Positions 47,006-60,658 of a DNA stretch of 64,000 nt are shown here, piece by piece (positions within the stretch are counted from its first letter, which is position 1; every line of letters begins with the position of its first letter). A program made the translations under genes and the position numbers. Origin of the DNA: Edaphobacillus lindanitolerans (GTDB taxonomy: Bacteria > Bacillota > Bacilli > Bacillales_A > Planococcaceae); NCBI RefSeq assembly GCF_900156305.1, contig NZ_FTPL01000003.1:186001-250000 (forward strand). Reading direction: 5' to 3'. Under the pieces are notes generated by a model that saw only the letters and a list, made by a program, of their open reading frames with translations, was not told the DNA's origin and ran no database searches.

Positions 47006-48673
47006 ATGAGAAGCGACATGATCAAAAAAGGAATAGACCGGGCGCCTCACAGGAGCCTCCTTTACGCAACGGGCGTAAAGGCGAAGGATATGGGCAAGCC
47101 GTTCATCGGTGTGTGCAACTCATACGTCGACATCATTCCGGGGCATATGCACCTGAACAAGTTTGCCGAAGTCGTCAAAGAGGCAATCCGCGAAGCCGGC
47201 GGCATCCCGTTCGAATTCAACACGATTGGGGTGGATGACGGGATCGCGATGGGCCACATCGGGATGAGGTACTCGCTCCCGAGCCGGGAGATCATTGCCG
47301 ACGCAGCGGAGACCGTGATCAATGCACACTGGTTCGACGGGGTATTCTACATCCCGAACTGTGACAAGATCACGCCGGGAATGCTGATGGCGGCGGTGCG
47401 TACGAATGTCCCTTCGATCTTCGTTTCCGGCGGACCGATGGAAGGCGGCACATCCGCCGAAGGCAAGCCGCTTTCACTCATGTCGGTGTTTGAAGGAGTC
47501 GGTTCCTACAAGCAGGGGACGATGACCGGTACGCAGCTCCTCGACATTGAGCAGAATGCCTGTCCGACATGCGGGTCATGCTCAGGGATGTTCACCGCAA
47601 ATTCGATGAACACTCTGATGGAGATGATGGGGGTCGCACTGCCGGGCAACGGCACGATCGTCGCCACGTCGGATGAACGCCACAACCTCATCCGTGAGGC
47701 GGCCAGACAGCTGATCCGGATGGTCGAGGAGGATGTGAAGCCGCGTGACCTCATCACCGAGGACACGATCGACGATGCATTTGCACTCGACATGGCGATG
47801 GGCGGATCGACGAATACCGTCCTCCATACCCTCGCCATCGCAAACGAGGCCGAGATCGATTATGACCTCAAGCGGGTGAACGAAGTCGCAGAGCGGATTC
47901 CATATCTCTCGAAAATCAGCCCCGCTTCGGATTACACGATGCATGACGTCCACCTTGCAGGAGGCGTCAGCGCCATCATCCGAGAGCTGTGCGAGATTCC
48001 GGGTGCGATCCACGGCGACCGGATCACGGTCACCGGCAAGACGCTTTACGAGAACGTGAAAGACCAGCCGATTTTGAATGAGCAAGTCATCAGGCCGAAA
48101 GAAAATCCGTATAGTCAGGTGGGCGGCCTATCCGTCCTATACGGCAACATCGCGCCCGACGGCAGTGTCATCAAAGTCGGGGCGGTCGATCCGTCGATCC
48201 GGGTGTTCGAAGGGGATGCCATCGTCTTCGAATCCCAGGAGGATGCGCAGAAGGGCATCGATGACGGCACGGTTCAGGAAGGCCATGTCGTCGTCATCCG
48301 GTATGAGGGGCCGAAGGGCGGCCCGGGAATGCCGGAAATGCTCGCCCCGACATCGGCCATCGTCGGCCGGGGGCTCGGCAAGAAAGTCGCGCTCATCACG
48401 GACGGCCGGTTCTCCGGCGCGTCGCGCGGCATTTCAATCGGTCACATTTCGCCCGAAGCGGCGGAAGGCGGCCCGATCGCACTCGTGGAGAACGGAGACA
48501 TCATCACGATCGACCTGGAGAAGCGGACAATCGAACTCCGGGTGCCGGACGAAGAGCTGGAAGAACGGCGCAAGAAACTGAAGCCGTTCGAACCGAAGAT
48601 CAAAAAGGGCTATCTCGCCCGCTATTCAAAACTGGTCACATCCGCCAATACCGGCGGCGTCATGAAAATCTAA
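47006..48673 (+). CDS. ilvD: Dihydroxy-acid dehydratase
   Basis: A 555-residue Fe-S dehydratase forming the 2-keto acids of valine and isoleucine synthesis. The cluster-binding [19 protein letters not shown] is near residues 182-200; [10 protein letters not shown] and the C-terminal G-R-F-S-G-A-S-R-G are conserved. GGGAGA precedes the ATG. It is first in the block and followed directly by a T-box leader for the rest of the genes. Confidence 0.97.
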   Translation: MRSDMIKKGIDRAPHRSLLYATGVKAKDMGKPFIGVCNSYVDIIPGHMHLNKFAEVVKEAIREAGGIPFEFNTIGVDDGIAMGHIGMRYSLPSREIIADAAETVINAHWFDGVFYIPNCDKITPGMLMAAVRTNVPSIFVSGGPMEGGTSAEGKPLSLMSVFEGVGSYKQGTMTGTQLLDIEQNACPTCGSCSGMFTANSMNTLMEMMGVALPGNGTIVATSDERHNLIREAARQLIRMVEEDVKPRDLITEDTIDDAFALDMAMGGSTNTVLHTLAIANEAEIDYDLKRVNEVAERIPYLSKISPASDYTMHDVHLAGGVSAIIRELCEIPGAIHGDRITVTGKTLYENVKDQPILNEQVIRPKENPYSQVGGLSVLYGNIAPDGSVIKVGAVDPSIRVFEGDAIVFESQEDAQKGIDDGTVQEGHVVVIRYEGPKGGPGMPEMLAPTSAIVGRGLGKKVALITDGRFSGASRGISIGHISPEAAEGGPIALVENGDIITIDLEKRTIELRVPDEELEERRKKLKPFEPKIKKGYLARYSKLVTSANTGGVMKI

Positions 48674-48674
48674 A

Positions 48675-48980
48675 TCGATGAAGAGGTTAAAGGGAAGGAC
48701 ACCCTGCGTTTTACCAGAGAGCCGGTCATGCTGGAAGCCGGCAAACGCATCCGACCCGACATCCCCTCCGAGTGGATCGCTGAACGGGCAACCGAGTAGG
48801 CGTTCCCGGGGCACAGGCTAATCTGCCGCCCCGTTACCAAAACTGGCCGGATTCCAAATCCGGCTGCCGAGGCGGCGAAGTTTGCCGTAAACAAGGGTGG
48901 TACCATGAAAGGCTCTTTCATCCCTTCTGCAGGAGGAACAGTGTGTTCTCCGGCGGGGATGAACGGGCCTTTTTCATTTT
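48675..48980 (+). ncRNA. T-box leader, isoleucine-specific (AUC)
   Basis: It starts two bases after the ilvD stop with GATGAAGAGGTTAAAGG; AGAGAG follows, then the specifier region CCCGAC-ATC-CCCTCCGAG. The ATC at 48761-48763 is an isoleucine codon at the same 6-nt distance from GAG as in the cysteine T-box of this window. The antiterminator word AAGGGTGGTACC (48893-48904) and a terminator (TCATCCC with GGGATGA arms, 48911-48972, then TTTTTC) follow. It gates ilvB to leuD by tRNA-Ile charging. Confidence 0.9.
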
Positions 48981-49015
48981 CAAAAAATCAAGCAACCAAA
49001 AGGAGGATGTCGCAG

Positions 49016-50748
49016 ATGGAAGCGAGCGTCAAGTCGAGGGAAGGCACGGCCGTCACAGAACAGGCGGCCGGCACCGGGGCCGATCTTCTGATCCGGTCAC
49101 TGAAAAATGAGGGCGTGGATATTATTTTCGGCTACCCGGGCGGCGCCGTACTTCCGATCTACGATGCGCTGTACCGCAACCCGATCCGTCATATCCTGGC
49201 CCGGCACGAACAGGGGGCCATCCACGCGGCGGAAGGCTACGCCAGGGTGACGGGGCGGCCGGGAGTGGTCATTGCGACATCCGGCCCGGGAGCGACAAAC
49301 CTCGTGACGGGGATTGCCGATGCGATGCTGGACTCCCTGCCGCTTGTCGTCTTCACCGGGCAGGTTGCCCAGCAGGTCATCGGGACGGACGCCTTCCAGG
49401 AGGCGGACGTCATTGGCATCACTCAGCCGATCACGAAGCACAATTATCAGGTGAAGGATGCAAGGGATCTGCCGAGGATCGTGAAGGAAGCGTTCCACAT
49501 TGCGTCAACCGGCCGTCCCGGTCCGGTCGTCGTGGATATCCCGAAGAACATATCGGTGGCCGGTCTCGAAGCGGACATTCCGCACCCCGTCGAGGTGGAC
49601 CTGCCGGGATATCAACCGACATACCAGCCGAACTTCTTCCAGATCCAGAAGGCTGCCCAGTCGCTTGCCGCGGCAAAACGGCCGCTCATCCTGGCCGGTG
49701 CCGGAGTCCTTGCCGCGAAAGGCACGGAGGAACTGCGCCGGCTCATTGAGGAATGGCGGATTCCGGTGACGAACACGCTCCTCGGACTCGGCACAATTCC
49801 GGGAGAACATGAACTGTTTCTCGGGATGGCCGGCATGCACGGCACCTATGCAGCGAACCATGCGATCCAGGAATGCGACGTCCTCCTGAATGTCGGCGCC
49901 CGGTTCGACGACCGGCTCACAGGCAAACTGGCCGGCTTTGCCCCGAACGCGAAGGTGATCCACATCGACATTGACCCGGCCGAAATCGGAAAGAATGTCC
50001 CGACCGACATCCCGATTGTCGGAGATGCCCGGCAGGCGCTGGAAGCCCTCCTCCGTCAGGATGCCGGAAAGCCGGACACGGAGGAGTGGATTGCCCGGCT
50101 GGATGACTGGAAGGAAACCCGTCCGCTCGGCTACACGGCGGCCACAGCTGACGGGATCATGCCGCAGGATGCGGTCCGCCTCGTCCACAAGTACACGGAG
50201 GGGGATGCAATCGTCACGACGGACGTCGGCCAGCATCAGATGTTCGCCGCCCAGTACTATAGCCTGAACAACGCCCACCACTGGGTGACATCGGGCGGGC
50301 TCGGGACGATGGGCTTCGGCTTCCCGGCAGCGATCGGCGCCCAGTTCGCCCGGCCGGATGCAAAGGTCGTCTCCATCGTCGGCGATGCCGGCTTCCAGAT
50401 GACCCTCCAGGAGCTGTCCCTGCTCCAGGAGTTCCGCCTCCCGGTCAAGATCGTCATCGTCAACAATGCGAGCCTCGGAATGGTGCGCCAGTGGCAGGAG
50501 ACGTTCCACGGAGAGCGGTACTCCTCCTCGCTCATCCCGATCCAGCCGGATTTCGTGAAGCTGGCGGAAGCGTACGAAGTCAAGGGATACAAGGTGGAGA
50601 CGCTGAGCCGGGCCGAAGAAGTATTCCGGGAAGCACTCGCTTCCGACGGACCGGCCCTCATCGACTGCCGGGTGCTCGAGACGGAGAACGTCTATCCGAT
50701 GGTGGCACCGGGCAAGACATTGAGTGAAATGATCGGAGTGATGGAACG

Positions 50749-50752
<4 letters not shown>
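49016..50752 (+). CDS. ilvB: Acetolactate synthase, large (catalytic) subunit
   Basis: A 578-residue ThDP enzyme making acetolactate and acetohydroxybutyrate. Glu of the activating motif lies in [15 protein letters not shown]; the FAD-binding middle domain and the ThDP motif G-D-A-G-F-Q-M-T ... N-N-A-S-L-G-M-V are present. AAAAGGAGG lies 9 nt before the ATG at 49016; an ATG at 49007 abuts it. Its GTGA overlap with ilvN couples both subunits. Confidence 0.97.
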
Positions 50753-53963
<3,211 letters not shown>

Positions 53964-54088
53964 TCCGCCGCACGGACAGAACGACGGACTGAAGAACAGC
54001 TTTGGCAGATCAGCAGGTTGTATTTGCCGAAGCCGGCCGGTCCCGGCCCGGAAAGCCGGCAACCCCATCACATAAGGAGGAAGAGAAC

Positions 54089-55189
54089 ATGGAAAAGACA
54101 ATTGCCGTATTGCCAGGGGACGGAATCGGCCCCGAAGTGACGAGTGCCGCAGTCAAGGTGCTGAAACTCATTGCCCGGCGCTACAACCATTCATTCAAGC
54201 TGTCTTACGGACTGATCGGCGGAGCGGCAATTGACGCCCTCGGAAATCCGTTCCCCGAAGAGACGGCCGACGCCTGCCAGGCGAGCGACGCCGTCCTTCT
54301 CGGAGCGGTCGGGGGTCCGAAGTGGGATGCCAATGCGTCGGGGAACCGTCCTGAAAACGGCCTTCTCGCGATCCGGAAACATTTCGGCCTGTTCGCCAAC
54401 CTCCGGCCGGTGAAGGCGGTGCCGGCGCTGCTCGGCGCTTCCCCGCTAAAGGAAGAAAAGGCATCCGATGTCGACCTCATGATCGTCCGTGAGCTGACCG
54501 GCGGCCTGTACTTCGGGGAGCCGAAGCACCGCACGCATGAAGCGGCGGTCGATACGCTGAGCTACTCCCGCGAGGAGATCGAGCGCATCGTCGACAAGGC
54601 ATTTGAGCTCGCACGGGTGCGCAGAGGGAAAGTGACCTCCGTCGACAAGGCGAACGTATTGGAGACGAGCAGGCTCTGGCGGGAGGTCGTCGAGGAAAAG
54701 AAGGCCGCCTACCCGGACGTCCGGGTCGAGCACCAGCTCGTCGACTCTTGCGCGATGAAGCTCATCACGGACCCGGCAGCATTTGACGTCGTCGTCACGG
54801 AGAACATGTTCGGGGACATCCTGAGCGATGAGGCTTCCGTGATCACCGGCTCGCTCGGCATGCTGCCGTCCGCCAGCATCCGGTCGGACGGCTTCGGCCT
54901 CTATGAGCCGGTGCATGGTTCGGGCCCGGACATCGCCGGCAAGGGCATTGCGAATCCGGCTGCGGCCATCCTGTCCGCCGCCATGATGCTCCGGTACTCG
55001 TTCGGCATGGACACCGAGGCGGCCGCGATCGAAGAGGCGGTCCAGACCGTCCTCGAAGACGGTTTCCGCACGGCGGATGTGGCGGAAGAAGGCACACGGG
55101 CACTTTCAACGGAAGAATGGACAGAGCGGATTTTGGAACAGCTGGACAGCGAGGCGGTCTCTGACCACATCCTGTTCGCCTATATGTAA
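54089..55189 (+). CDS. leuB: 3-isopropylmalate dehydrogenase
   Basis: A 366-residue NAD-dependent beta-decarboxylating dehydrogenase. L-P-G-D-G-I-G-P-E-V is near the N-terminus; R-E-L-T-G-G-L-Y-F-G and the N-M-F-G-D-I-L-S-D-E-A cofactor/metal segment follow. AAGGAGG lies 8-9 nt before the ATG. A 125-bp gap to leuA shows no structure of note. Confidence 0.97.
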   Translation: MEKTIAVLPGDGIGPEVTSAAVKVLKLIARRYNHSFKLSYGLIGGAAIDALGNPFPEETADACQASDAVLLGAVGGPKWDANASGNRPENGLLAIRKHFGLFANLRPVKAVPALLGASPLKEEKASDVDLMIVRELTGGLYFGEPKHRTHEAAVDTLSYSREEIERIVDKAFELARVRRGKVTSVDKANVLETSRLWREVVEEKKAAYPDVRVEHQLVDSCAMKLITDPAAFDVVVTENMFGDILSDEASVITGSLGMLPSASIRSDGFGLYEPVHGSGPDIAGKGIANPAAAILSAAMMLRYSFGMDTEAAAIEEAVQTVLEDGFRTADVAEEGTRALSTEEWTERILEQLDSEAVSDHILFAYM

Positions 55190-55207
55190 TTCGGGAGGCG
55201 GAAGCGC

Positions 55208-56617
55208 ATGGCTAACACAATCATCGATAAAATTTGGGATCAGCATATCGTCTTCAGGGAACCGGGCAAGCCGGACCTCCTGTATATCGACCTTCATCTG
55301 CTCCATGAAGTCACTTCACCCCAGGCATTTGAAGGACTCCGGATGAACGGCCGAAAGGTGCGCCGGCCGGATCTTTGCTTCGCGACGGTCGACCACAATG
55401 TGCCGACGCGCAACCGCGCGGAGATCAAGGACCCGGTTTCGCGCAAGCAGATCCGCACGCTCGGAGAAAACTGCGGGGAGTTCGGCGTGCCGCTTGCGGG
55501 CGTCGACCACCCGGATCAGGGGATCGTCCATGTCATCGGACCGGAGCTCGGCCTGACGCAGCCCGGCAAGACGATCGTCTGCGGCGATTCGCACACATCC
55601 ACGCACGGTGCGTTCGGGGCGCTTGCGTTCGGGATCGGCACGAGTGAAGTCGAGCATGTGCTGTCGACACAGACGCTCTGGCAGTCCCGGCCGAAGACGA
55701 TGCAGATCCGCATCGATGGAGAAATCGGGCCCGGCGTGACCGCCAAAGACATCATCCTCGCCATCATCTCCAAGTTCGGCACGGACGTCGGCACCGGGCA
55801 CATCGTCGAGTACACGGGCGAGGCGATCCGGAAGCTGTCCATGGAAGAGCGGATGACGGTGTGCAACATGTCGATCGAGGCCGGCGCCCGTGCAGGGCTC
55901 ATCAGTCCCGACGAGACGACCGTCGACTATCTGCGCGGCCGCCGTGAGGTTCCGCAGGGAGAAGCGTTTGAAGCGGCGGCTGCCGCATGGCTCGAACTCG
56001 CATCCGATGAAGGGGCGGAGTATGACACGACGCTCACAATCCATGCCGACGAGATCGAGCCGTTCATCACATGGGGCACGAACCCGTCGATGGGTGCCGG
56101 CATTTCGGGGCAGGTTCCGCATGCGGCAGACTTTGAGAACGAAATGGACCGCGAAGGGTTCCTGCGTGCGATCGAGTACATGGGCCTTAAGGAAGGCCAG
56201 AAGTTCACCGACATCGCGGTCCAGCATGTCTTCATCGGCTCTTGCACAAATGCGCGTCTAAGCGACCTCCGGGCAGCGGCAAAAGTCGTCGAAGGCCGCC
56301 GGGTCCACCCGTCTGTCACGGCGATCGTCGTTCCTGGGTCGCGCACGGTGAAGAAACAGGCCGAAGACCAAGGGCTTGACCGGATCTTCCTTGACGCCGG
56401 GTTCGAATGGCGCGAGTCGGGCTGCAGCATGTGCCTCGCGATGAACGACGATATCGTTCCGGCGGGCGAGCGCTGTGCCTCGACGTCCAACCGGAACTTC
56501 GAAGGCCGCCAGGGAACCGGATCGCGGACGCATCTCATGAGTCCGGCGATGGCTGCCGCCGCCGCAATCGAGGGCCGGTTCACCGACGTGCGGACCCGGT
56601 TCGCCGTCCACGCATGA
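55208..56617 (+). CDS. leuC: Isopropylmalate isomerase, large subunit
   Basis: A 469-residue aconitase-family subunit. The [4Fe-4S] cysteines are in I-G-S-C-T-N-A-R and [10 protein letters not shown]; substrate loops [19 protein letters not shown] are intact. GGGAGG precedes the ATG. It forms the heterodimer with LeuD encoded 22 bp downstream. Confidence 0.97.
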   Translation: MANTIIDKIWDQHIVFREPGKPDLLYIDLHLLHEVTSPQAFEGLRMNGRKVRRPDLCFATVDHNVPTRNRAEIKDPVSRKQIRTLGENCGEFGVPLAGVDHPDQGIVHVIGPELGLTQPGKTIVCGDSHTSTHGAFGALAFGIGTSEVEHVLSTQTLWQSRPKTMQIRIDGEIGPGVTAKDIILAIISKFGTDVGTGHIVEYTGEAIRKLSMEERMTVCNMSIEAGARAGLISPDETTVDYLRGRREVPQGEAFEAAAAAWLELASDEGAEYDTTLTIHADEIEPFITWGTNPSMGAGISGQVPHAADFENEMDREGFLRAIEYMGLKEGQKFTDIAVQHVFIGSCTNARLSDLRAAAKVVEGRRVHPSVTAIVVPGSRTVKKQAEDQGLDRIFLDAGFEWRESGCSMCLAMNDDIVPAGERCASTSNRNFEGRQGTGSRTHLMSPAMAAAAAIEGRFTDVRTRFAVHA

Positions 56618-56639
56618 GCAGAAGAAAGGAGATTGCCCC

Positions 56640-57224
56640 ATGAAGCCGATCAACGAAGTGACCAGCATCATGACGCCGCTCGACCGGAGCAACGTCGACA
56701 CGGACCAGATCATCTCGAAGGAATTCCTGAAGCGCATCGAACGGACGGGCTTCGGAAAATATCTGTTCTACCACTGGCGCTTTGACGCCGACGGAAAGCC
56801 GAAGGAAGACTTCGTCCTGAACGATCCCCGGTTTGCGGGATCGGAAATCATCGTCGCCCGGGAAAACTTCGGGTGCGGCTCGTCACGCGAGCACGCACCG
56901 TGGGCGATCCTGGACTACGGCTTCCGGGTCGTCATCGCACCGAGCTACGCGGACATCTTCTACAATAATTGCATGAAGAACGGGATTCTCCCGATCCGGC
57001 TGCCCGAAGAGGAAGTGGAATCCCTCCTGGAAAAAGGCAAGGAGCATCCCCATGAGATCGCCGTCAGCCTGGAGGAGCAGACCATTACGGAGCCGGACGG
57101 CACGGTCCGCCGCTTTGACATTGACCCGTACTGGAAGGAAATGCTCCTGAATGGCTGGGATGAGATTGCCCTCACGTTCAAATACGAAGACCATATCCGG
57201 GCGTATGAAGAACAGCACGCCTGA
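56640..57224 (+). CDS. leuD: Isopropylmalate isomerase, small subunit
   Basis: A 194-residue swivel-domain subunit. D-R-S-N-V-D-T-D-Q-I-I and the substrate-binding N-F-G-C-G-S-S-R-E-H-A-P-W-A-I mark the family. GAAAGGAG precedes the ATG. It is the last gene of the block, closed by the terminator at 57233. Confidence 0.97.
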   Translation: MKPINEVTSIMTPLDRSNVDTDQIISKEFLKRIERTGFGKYLFYHWRFDADGKPKEDFVLNDPRFAGSEIIVARENFGCGSSREHAPWAILDYGFRVVIAPSYADIFYNNCMKNGILPIRLPEEEVESLLEKGKEHPHEIAVSLEEQTITEPDGTVRRFDIDPYWKEMLLNGWDEIALTFKYEDHIRAYEEQHA

Positions 57225-57232
57225 AGGTCCGC

Positions 57233-57274
57233 AACACCGGCAAGCCCCTGATGGGAGGCTTGCCGGTGTTTTGT
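57233..57274 (+). terminator. Intrinsic terminator of the ilv-leu block
   Basis: A perfect 14-bp stem, AACACCGGCAAGCC (57233-57246) with GGCTTGCCGGTGTT (57257-57270), followed by TTG. The rest of the 312-bp gap to the next gene (57275-57445) shows no gene. Confidence 0.88.
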
Positions 57275-57445
57275 TGTGGTGCGGATGGCGGAGCGCCCCT
57301 CGATAGGGGAGCCTTCCTGTCCTCGGGGGTGTGCATGCAGGGACTTCCGGACGGTCCGAAGCGGCCTTTCTTCCCTAAAATGCCTGAACCGGAAGGAGGC
57401 AGCCCGCCGGAAGCGAATGAATTCAGGAGGAAAAAATTTCTCCGG

Positions 57446-57474
57446 TTGACTTACTGTCTGTGAATCTGTTAAAT
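57446..57474 (+). promoter_or_regulatory. Promoter of the YuiF-like transporter gene
   Basis: TTGACT (57446-57451), 17-bp spacer, TTAAAT (57469-57474), 62 bp before the ATG. This makes the transporter independent of the isoleucine T-box. Confidence 0.55.
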
Positions 57475-57536
57475 TAATTTCTGTACTTCATTAATTCATC
57501 ACGCTAAAGCATTAAAGCGAAAAGGGTGTGTTATAG

Positions 57537-58859
57537 ATGAACGCAGTCATTCTGGCCGTCGCGGTCATGCTCATTCTCAGCCTGTTCCGGGTGAACGTGG
57601 TGCTGGCGCTCGCAATCGGAGCACTGGCCGGCGGGCTATCCGGCGGCTTGTCCATCCATGAAACAATCGATGCCTTCACCGGCGGTCTCGGCGGAGGGGC
57701 GACGATCGCCCTCAGTTATGCGCTTCTCGGAGGTTTCGCCGTTGCCATTTCAAAGACGGGCATCCCCGAGGTGCTTGTCGGCCTCATCCTGAAGGTCGTC
57801 GGAGAAGGGCAGGAAAAGCAGCGCAAGGGGCTGGCGAAGGCGCTCGTTATTTTTGCCCTCCTGCTCATCGCCATTTCATCCCAGAACCTCATTCCGATCC
57901 ATATTGCCTTCATTCCGCTGCTCGTCCCGCCGATCCTGCATATCCTGGACATGCTCAGAATCGACCGCCGGCTCATCGCGTGTGTGTTGGCGTTCGGTCT
58001 GACGGCGCCGTACATTCTTTTGCCGTTCGGGTTCGGCCTGCTGTTCCACGAGGTCATCTACAACCAGATGAAGCTTGCCGGACTGACGATCAACATGGCG
58101 GATATCCCGGGGGCGATGGCCATCCCGGTCGGCGGCATGCTGATCGGCCTGCTTGTCGCCGTCTTCATCTCGTACCGGAAGCCGCGCGACTACGGTGACG
58201 ACGGGGCGGCCATCTCTTCCCGCGTCCAGGGGGCGAAAGTGCCGGCCAGGAACATCCTGTTCACCGTGCTCGCGCTCATCGCCGCACTCGCAGCCCAGAT
58301 CTGGACGGATTCAATGATCATCGGGGCGATTGCCGGGATCGCGGTTCTTTACGCATCCGGTTCGGTACGATGGAAAGAAGCGGATGAACTGCTCAATGAC
58401 GGCATGAAGATGATGGCCTTCGTCGGCTTTGTCATGATCGCGGCGAACGGCTTCGCCGGGGTCATCCAGGAGACCGGCGATGTGGAATCCCTTGTCCAGG
58501 CGGCGAGCGGGATGCTCGGGGACAACAAAGGCGCTGCTGCGCTCATCATGCTGGTCGTCGGCCTCCTCGTCACGATGGGAATCGGTTCCTCGTTTGCGAC
58601 CGTTCCGATCATCGCCGCCATCTTTGTCCCGCTCAGCGTCGAGTTCGGATTCAGTACGCTCGCCATCATTTCCCTCATCGGGACGGCCGGCGCACTGGGG
58701 GACGCCGGATCCCCGGCATCGGACAGCACCCTCGGACCGACCGCCGGCCTCAATGCCGACGGCCGCCACAACCACATATGGGACACATGCGTTCCGACGT
58801 TCCTTCATTATAATATCCCGCTCGTCCTTTTCGGCTGGATCGCCGCCATGATCCTCTGA
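57537..58859 (+). CDS. Na+/H+ antiporter-family membrane transporter, YuiF-like
   Basis: A 440-residue, 11-12 span membrane protein of the Na+/H+ antiporter (NhaC-like, IT) superfamily. Family words: S-Q-N-L-I-P-I-H-I-A-F-I-P, T-A-P-Y-I-L-L-P-F-G-F-G, and the C-terminal G-D-A-G-S-P-A-S-D-S-T-L-G-P-T. The substrate is unproven; YuiF-type proteins have been proposed as amino-acid or ion exchangers. Adjacency to ilv-leu suggests export or uptake of a branched-chain amino acid, which is inference. A terminator follows at 58874. Confidence 0.82.
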   Translation: MNAVILAVAVMLILSLFRVNVVLALAIGALAGGLSGGLSIHETIDAFTGGLGGGATIALSYALLGGFAVAISKTGIPEVLVGLILKVVGEGQEKQRKGLAKALVIFALLLIAISSQNLIPIHIAFIPLLVPPILHILDMLRIDRRLIACVLAFGLTAPYILLPFGFGLLFHEVIYNQMKLAGLTINMADIPGAMAIPVGGMLIGLLVAVFISYRKPRDYGDDGAAISSRVQGAKVPARNILFTVLALIAALAAQIWTDSMIIGAIAGIAVLYASGSVRWKEADELLNDGMKMMAFVGFVMIAANGFAGVIQETGDVESLVQAASGMLGDNKGAAALIMLVVGLLVTMGIGSSFATVPIIAAIFVPLSVEFGFSTLAIISLIGTAGALGDAGSPASDSTLGPTAGLNADGRHNHIWDTCVPTFLHYNIPLVLFGWIAAMIL

Positions 58860-58873
58860 GCGCACCCAACGTA

Positions 58874-58906
58874 AGCCACCCCCGTTTTGAGCGGGGGTGG
58901 CTTTGC
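58874..58906 (+). terminator. Intrinsic terminator after the transporter gene
   Basis: AGCCACCCCCG (58874-58884) pairs with CGGGGGTGGCT (58892-58902), 7-nt loop, then TTTG. It stands a few bases before the second tandem array. Confidence 0.88.
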
Positions 58907-58908
58907 CG

Positions 58909-59341
58909 TTATGGATGGCCGGTGTGAATTAAGGAGAGGCGTTATGAATTATGGATGGCCGGTGTGAATTAAGGAGAGGCGTTATGAATTATGGATGGCC
59001 GGTGTGAATTAAGGAGAGGCGTTATGAATTATGGATGGCCGGTGTGAATTAAGGAGAGGCGTTATGAATTATGGATGGCCGGTGTGAATTAAGGAGAGGC
59101 GTTATGAATTATGGAGGAGCGTTGTGAATTATGGAGGGCCGTTATGAATTATGGAGAGGCGTTATGAATTAAGGAGAGCGGTTATGAATTAAGGAGGAGC
59201 GTTGTGTATTAAGGAGAGCGGTTATGAATTATGGAGTGACGTTATGAATTAAGTAGAGGCATTATGAATTATGGAGAGCAGTTATGAATTAAGGGGGCCT
59301 GTTATGAAATAAGGAAGCCGGTTATGAATCAAGAAAAGCCG
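58909..59341. repeat. Tandem array, about 21 units of 20 bp
   Basis: Contiguous 20-bp units, alternately GGTGTGAATTAAGGAGAGGC and GTTATGAATTATGGATGGCC. Four 40-bp pairs are identical (58921-59080), and later units drift (for example GTTATGAATTAAGGGGGCCT). Most units carry an AAGGAG-like word and an ATG or GTG, so each resembles a ribosome-binding site and start followed by an early stop; the frames are too short to be genes. The array lies between the transporter's terminator and the S10 promoters. Confidence 0.95.
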
Positions 59342-59431
59342 CTCCCTATGCAAAATCCTCCTCCGCCGCACCGGTCCGGCCAACAGAATCCCCGCACCCA
59401 AACCTCAAATTTCAAACAATTCCCTTCTCCC

Positions 59432-59460
59432 TTGCACGGGCACGCGACACCCGGTATACT
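59432..59460 (+). promoter_or_regulatory. S10 operon promoter P1
   Basis: TTGCAC (59432-59437), 17-bp spacer, TATACT (59455-59460). It is the upstream member of a tandem pair between the repeat array and rpsJ. Confidence 0.55.
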
Positions 59461-59503
59461 AGGTAAGTCCACGAAAATCCACAAAAGAATGTCGCACTGA
59501 CAG

Positions 59504-59532
59504 TTGCGAGGTTCTTTATTTTTGTGTATAAT
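59504..59532 (+). promoter_or_regulatory. S10 operon promoter P2
   Basis: TTGCGA (59504-59509), 17-bp spacer, TATAAT (59527-59532). It gives a leader of about 125 nt before rpsJ without an obvious terminator. In other Bacillales this operon is read together with tuf; here these promoters stand after the inserted block. Confidence 0.68.
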
Positions 59533-59561
59533 GTGGAATGTTGGTCTATCGACTGCGATGA

Positions 59562-59972
<411 letters not shown>

Positions 59973-60013
59973 TAAAACCAATACAAACTTACACAATGCA
60001 GGAGGTGTGACGA

Positions 60014-60640
60014 ATGACCAAAGGAATCTTGGGTAGAAAAGTCGGCATGACACAAGTGTTCGCCGAAAACGGCGATCTCATCCCGGTAACAGTCATCGAA
60101 GCGGCGCCGAACGTCGTCCTTCAAAAGAAGACGGCTGAAACGGACGGCTATGCAGCAGTCCAGCTCGGTTTCGACGACAAGCGCGAAAAGCTTGCGAACA
60201 AACCGGAAAAAGGCCACGCAGCCAAAGCAGAAACTGCGCCTAAGCGCTTCGTTCGCGAATTCCGCGGAGAAGACACGGCCGATTACGAAGTTGGTCAGGA
60301 AGTCAACGTAGAAATTTTCGCAGCAGGAGACTTTGTGGACATCACAGGCACAACGAAAGGGAAAGGCTTCCAGGGTGCGATCAAGCGCCACGGCCACTCC
60401 CGCGGTCCTATGAGCCACGGTTCCCGCTTCCACCGTGCACCAGGTTCGCTCGGTCCGGTTGACCCGGCACGCGTATTCAAAGGGATGAAATCCCCTGGCC
60501 GCATGGGCGGAGACACAGTGACGATCCAGAACCTCGAAATCGTCAAAGTCGACGCAGAACGCAATCTTCTTCTCGTTAAAGGGAACGTACCGGGCGCGCG
60601 CAAATCGCTCGTCAAAGTACGCGCAGCCCTCAAGAAATAA
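60014..60640 (+). CDS. rplC: 50S ribosomal protein L3
   Basis: A 208-residue protein near the peptidyl-transferase centre. [14 protein letters not shown] and the extended loop [11 protein letters not shown] ... [12 protein letters not shown] are complete. AGGAGGTG precedes the ATG. Confidence 0.98.
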   Translation: MTKGILGRKVGMTQVFAENGDLIPVTVIEAAPNVVLQKKTAETDGYAAVQLGFDDKREKLANKPEKGHAAKAETAPKRFVREFRGEDTADYEVGQEVNVEIFAAGDFVDITGTTKGKGFQGAIKRHGHSRGPMSHGSRFHRAPGSLGPVDPARVFKGMKSPGRMGGDTVTIQNLEIVKVDAERNLLLVKGNVPGARKSLVKVRAALKK

Positions 60641-60658
60641 GGAAAGGAGGACAACACA

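Noticed and set aside
48675-48980. Leucine or valine specificity for the ilvB T-box
   Set aside because: By analogy with the cysteine T-box at 24730, the triplet six bases before the conserved GAG is ATC, an isoleucine codon; no leucine or valine codon occupies that place.
58909-59341. Small peptide genes in the second array
   Set aside because: Start codons are followed by a stop within one to seven codons; no frame is longer than a few residues.
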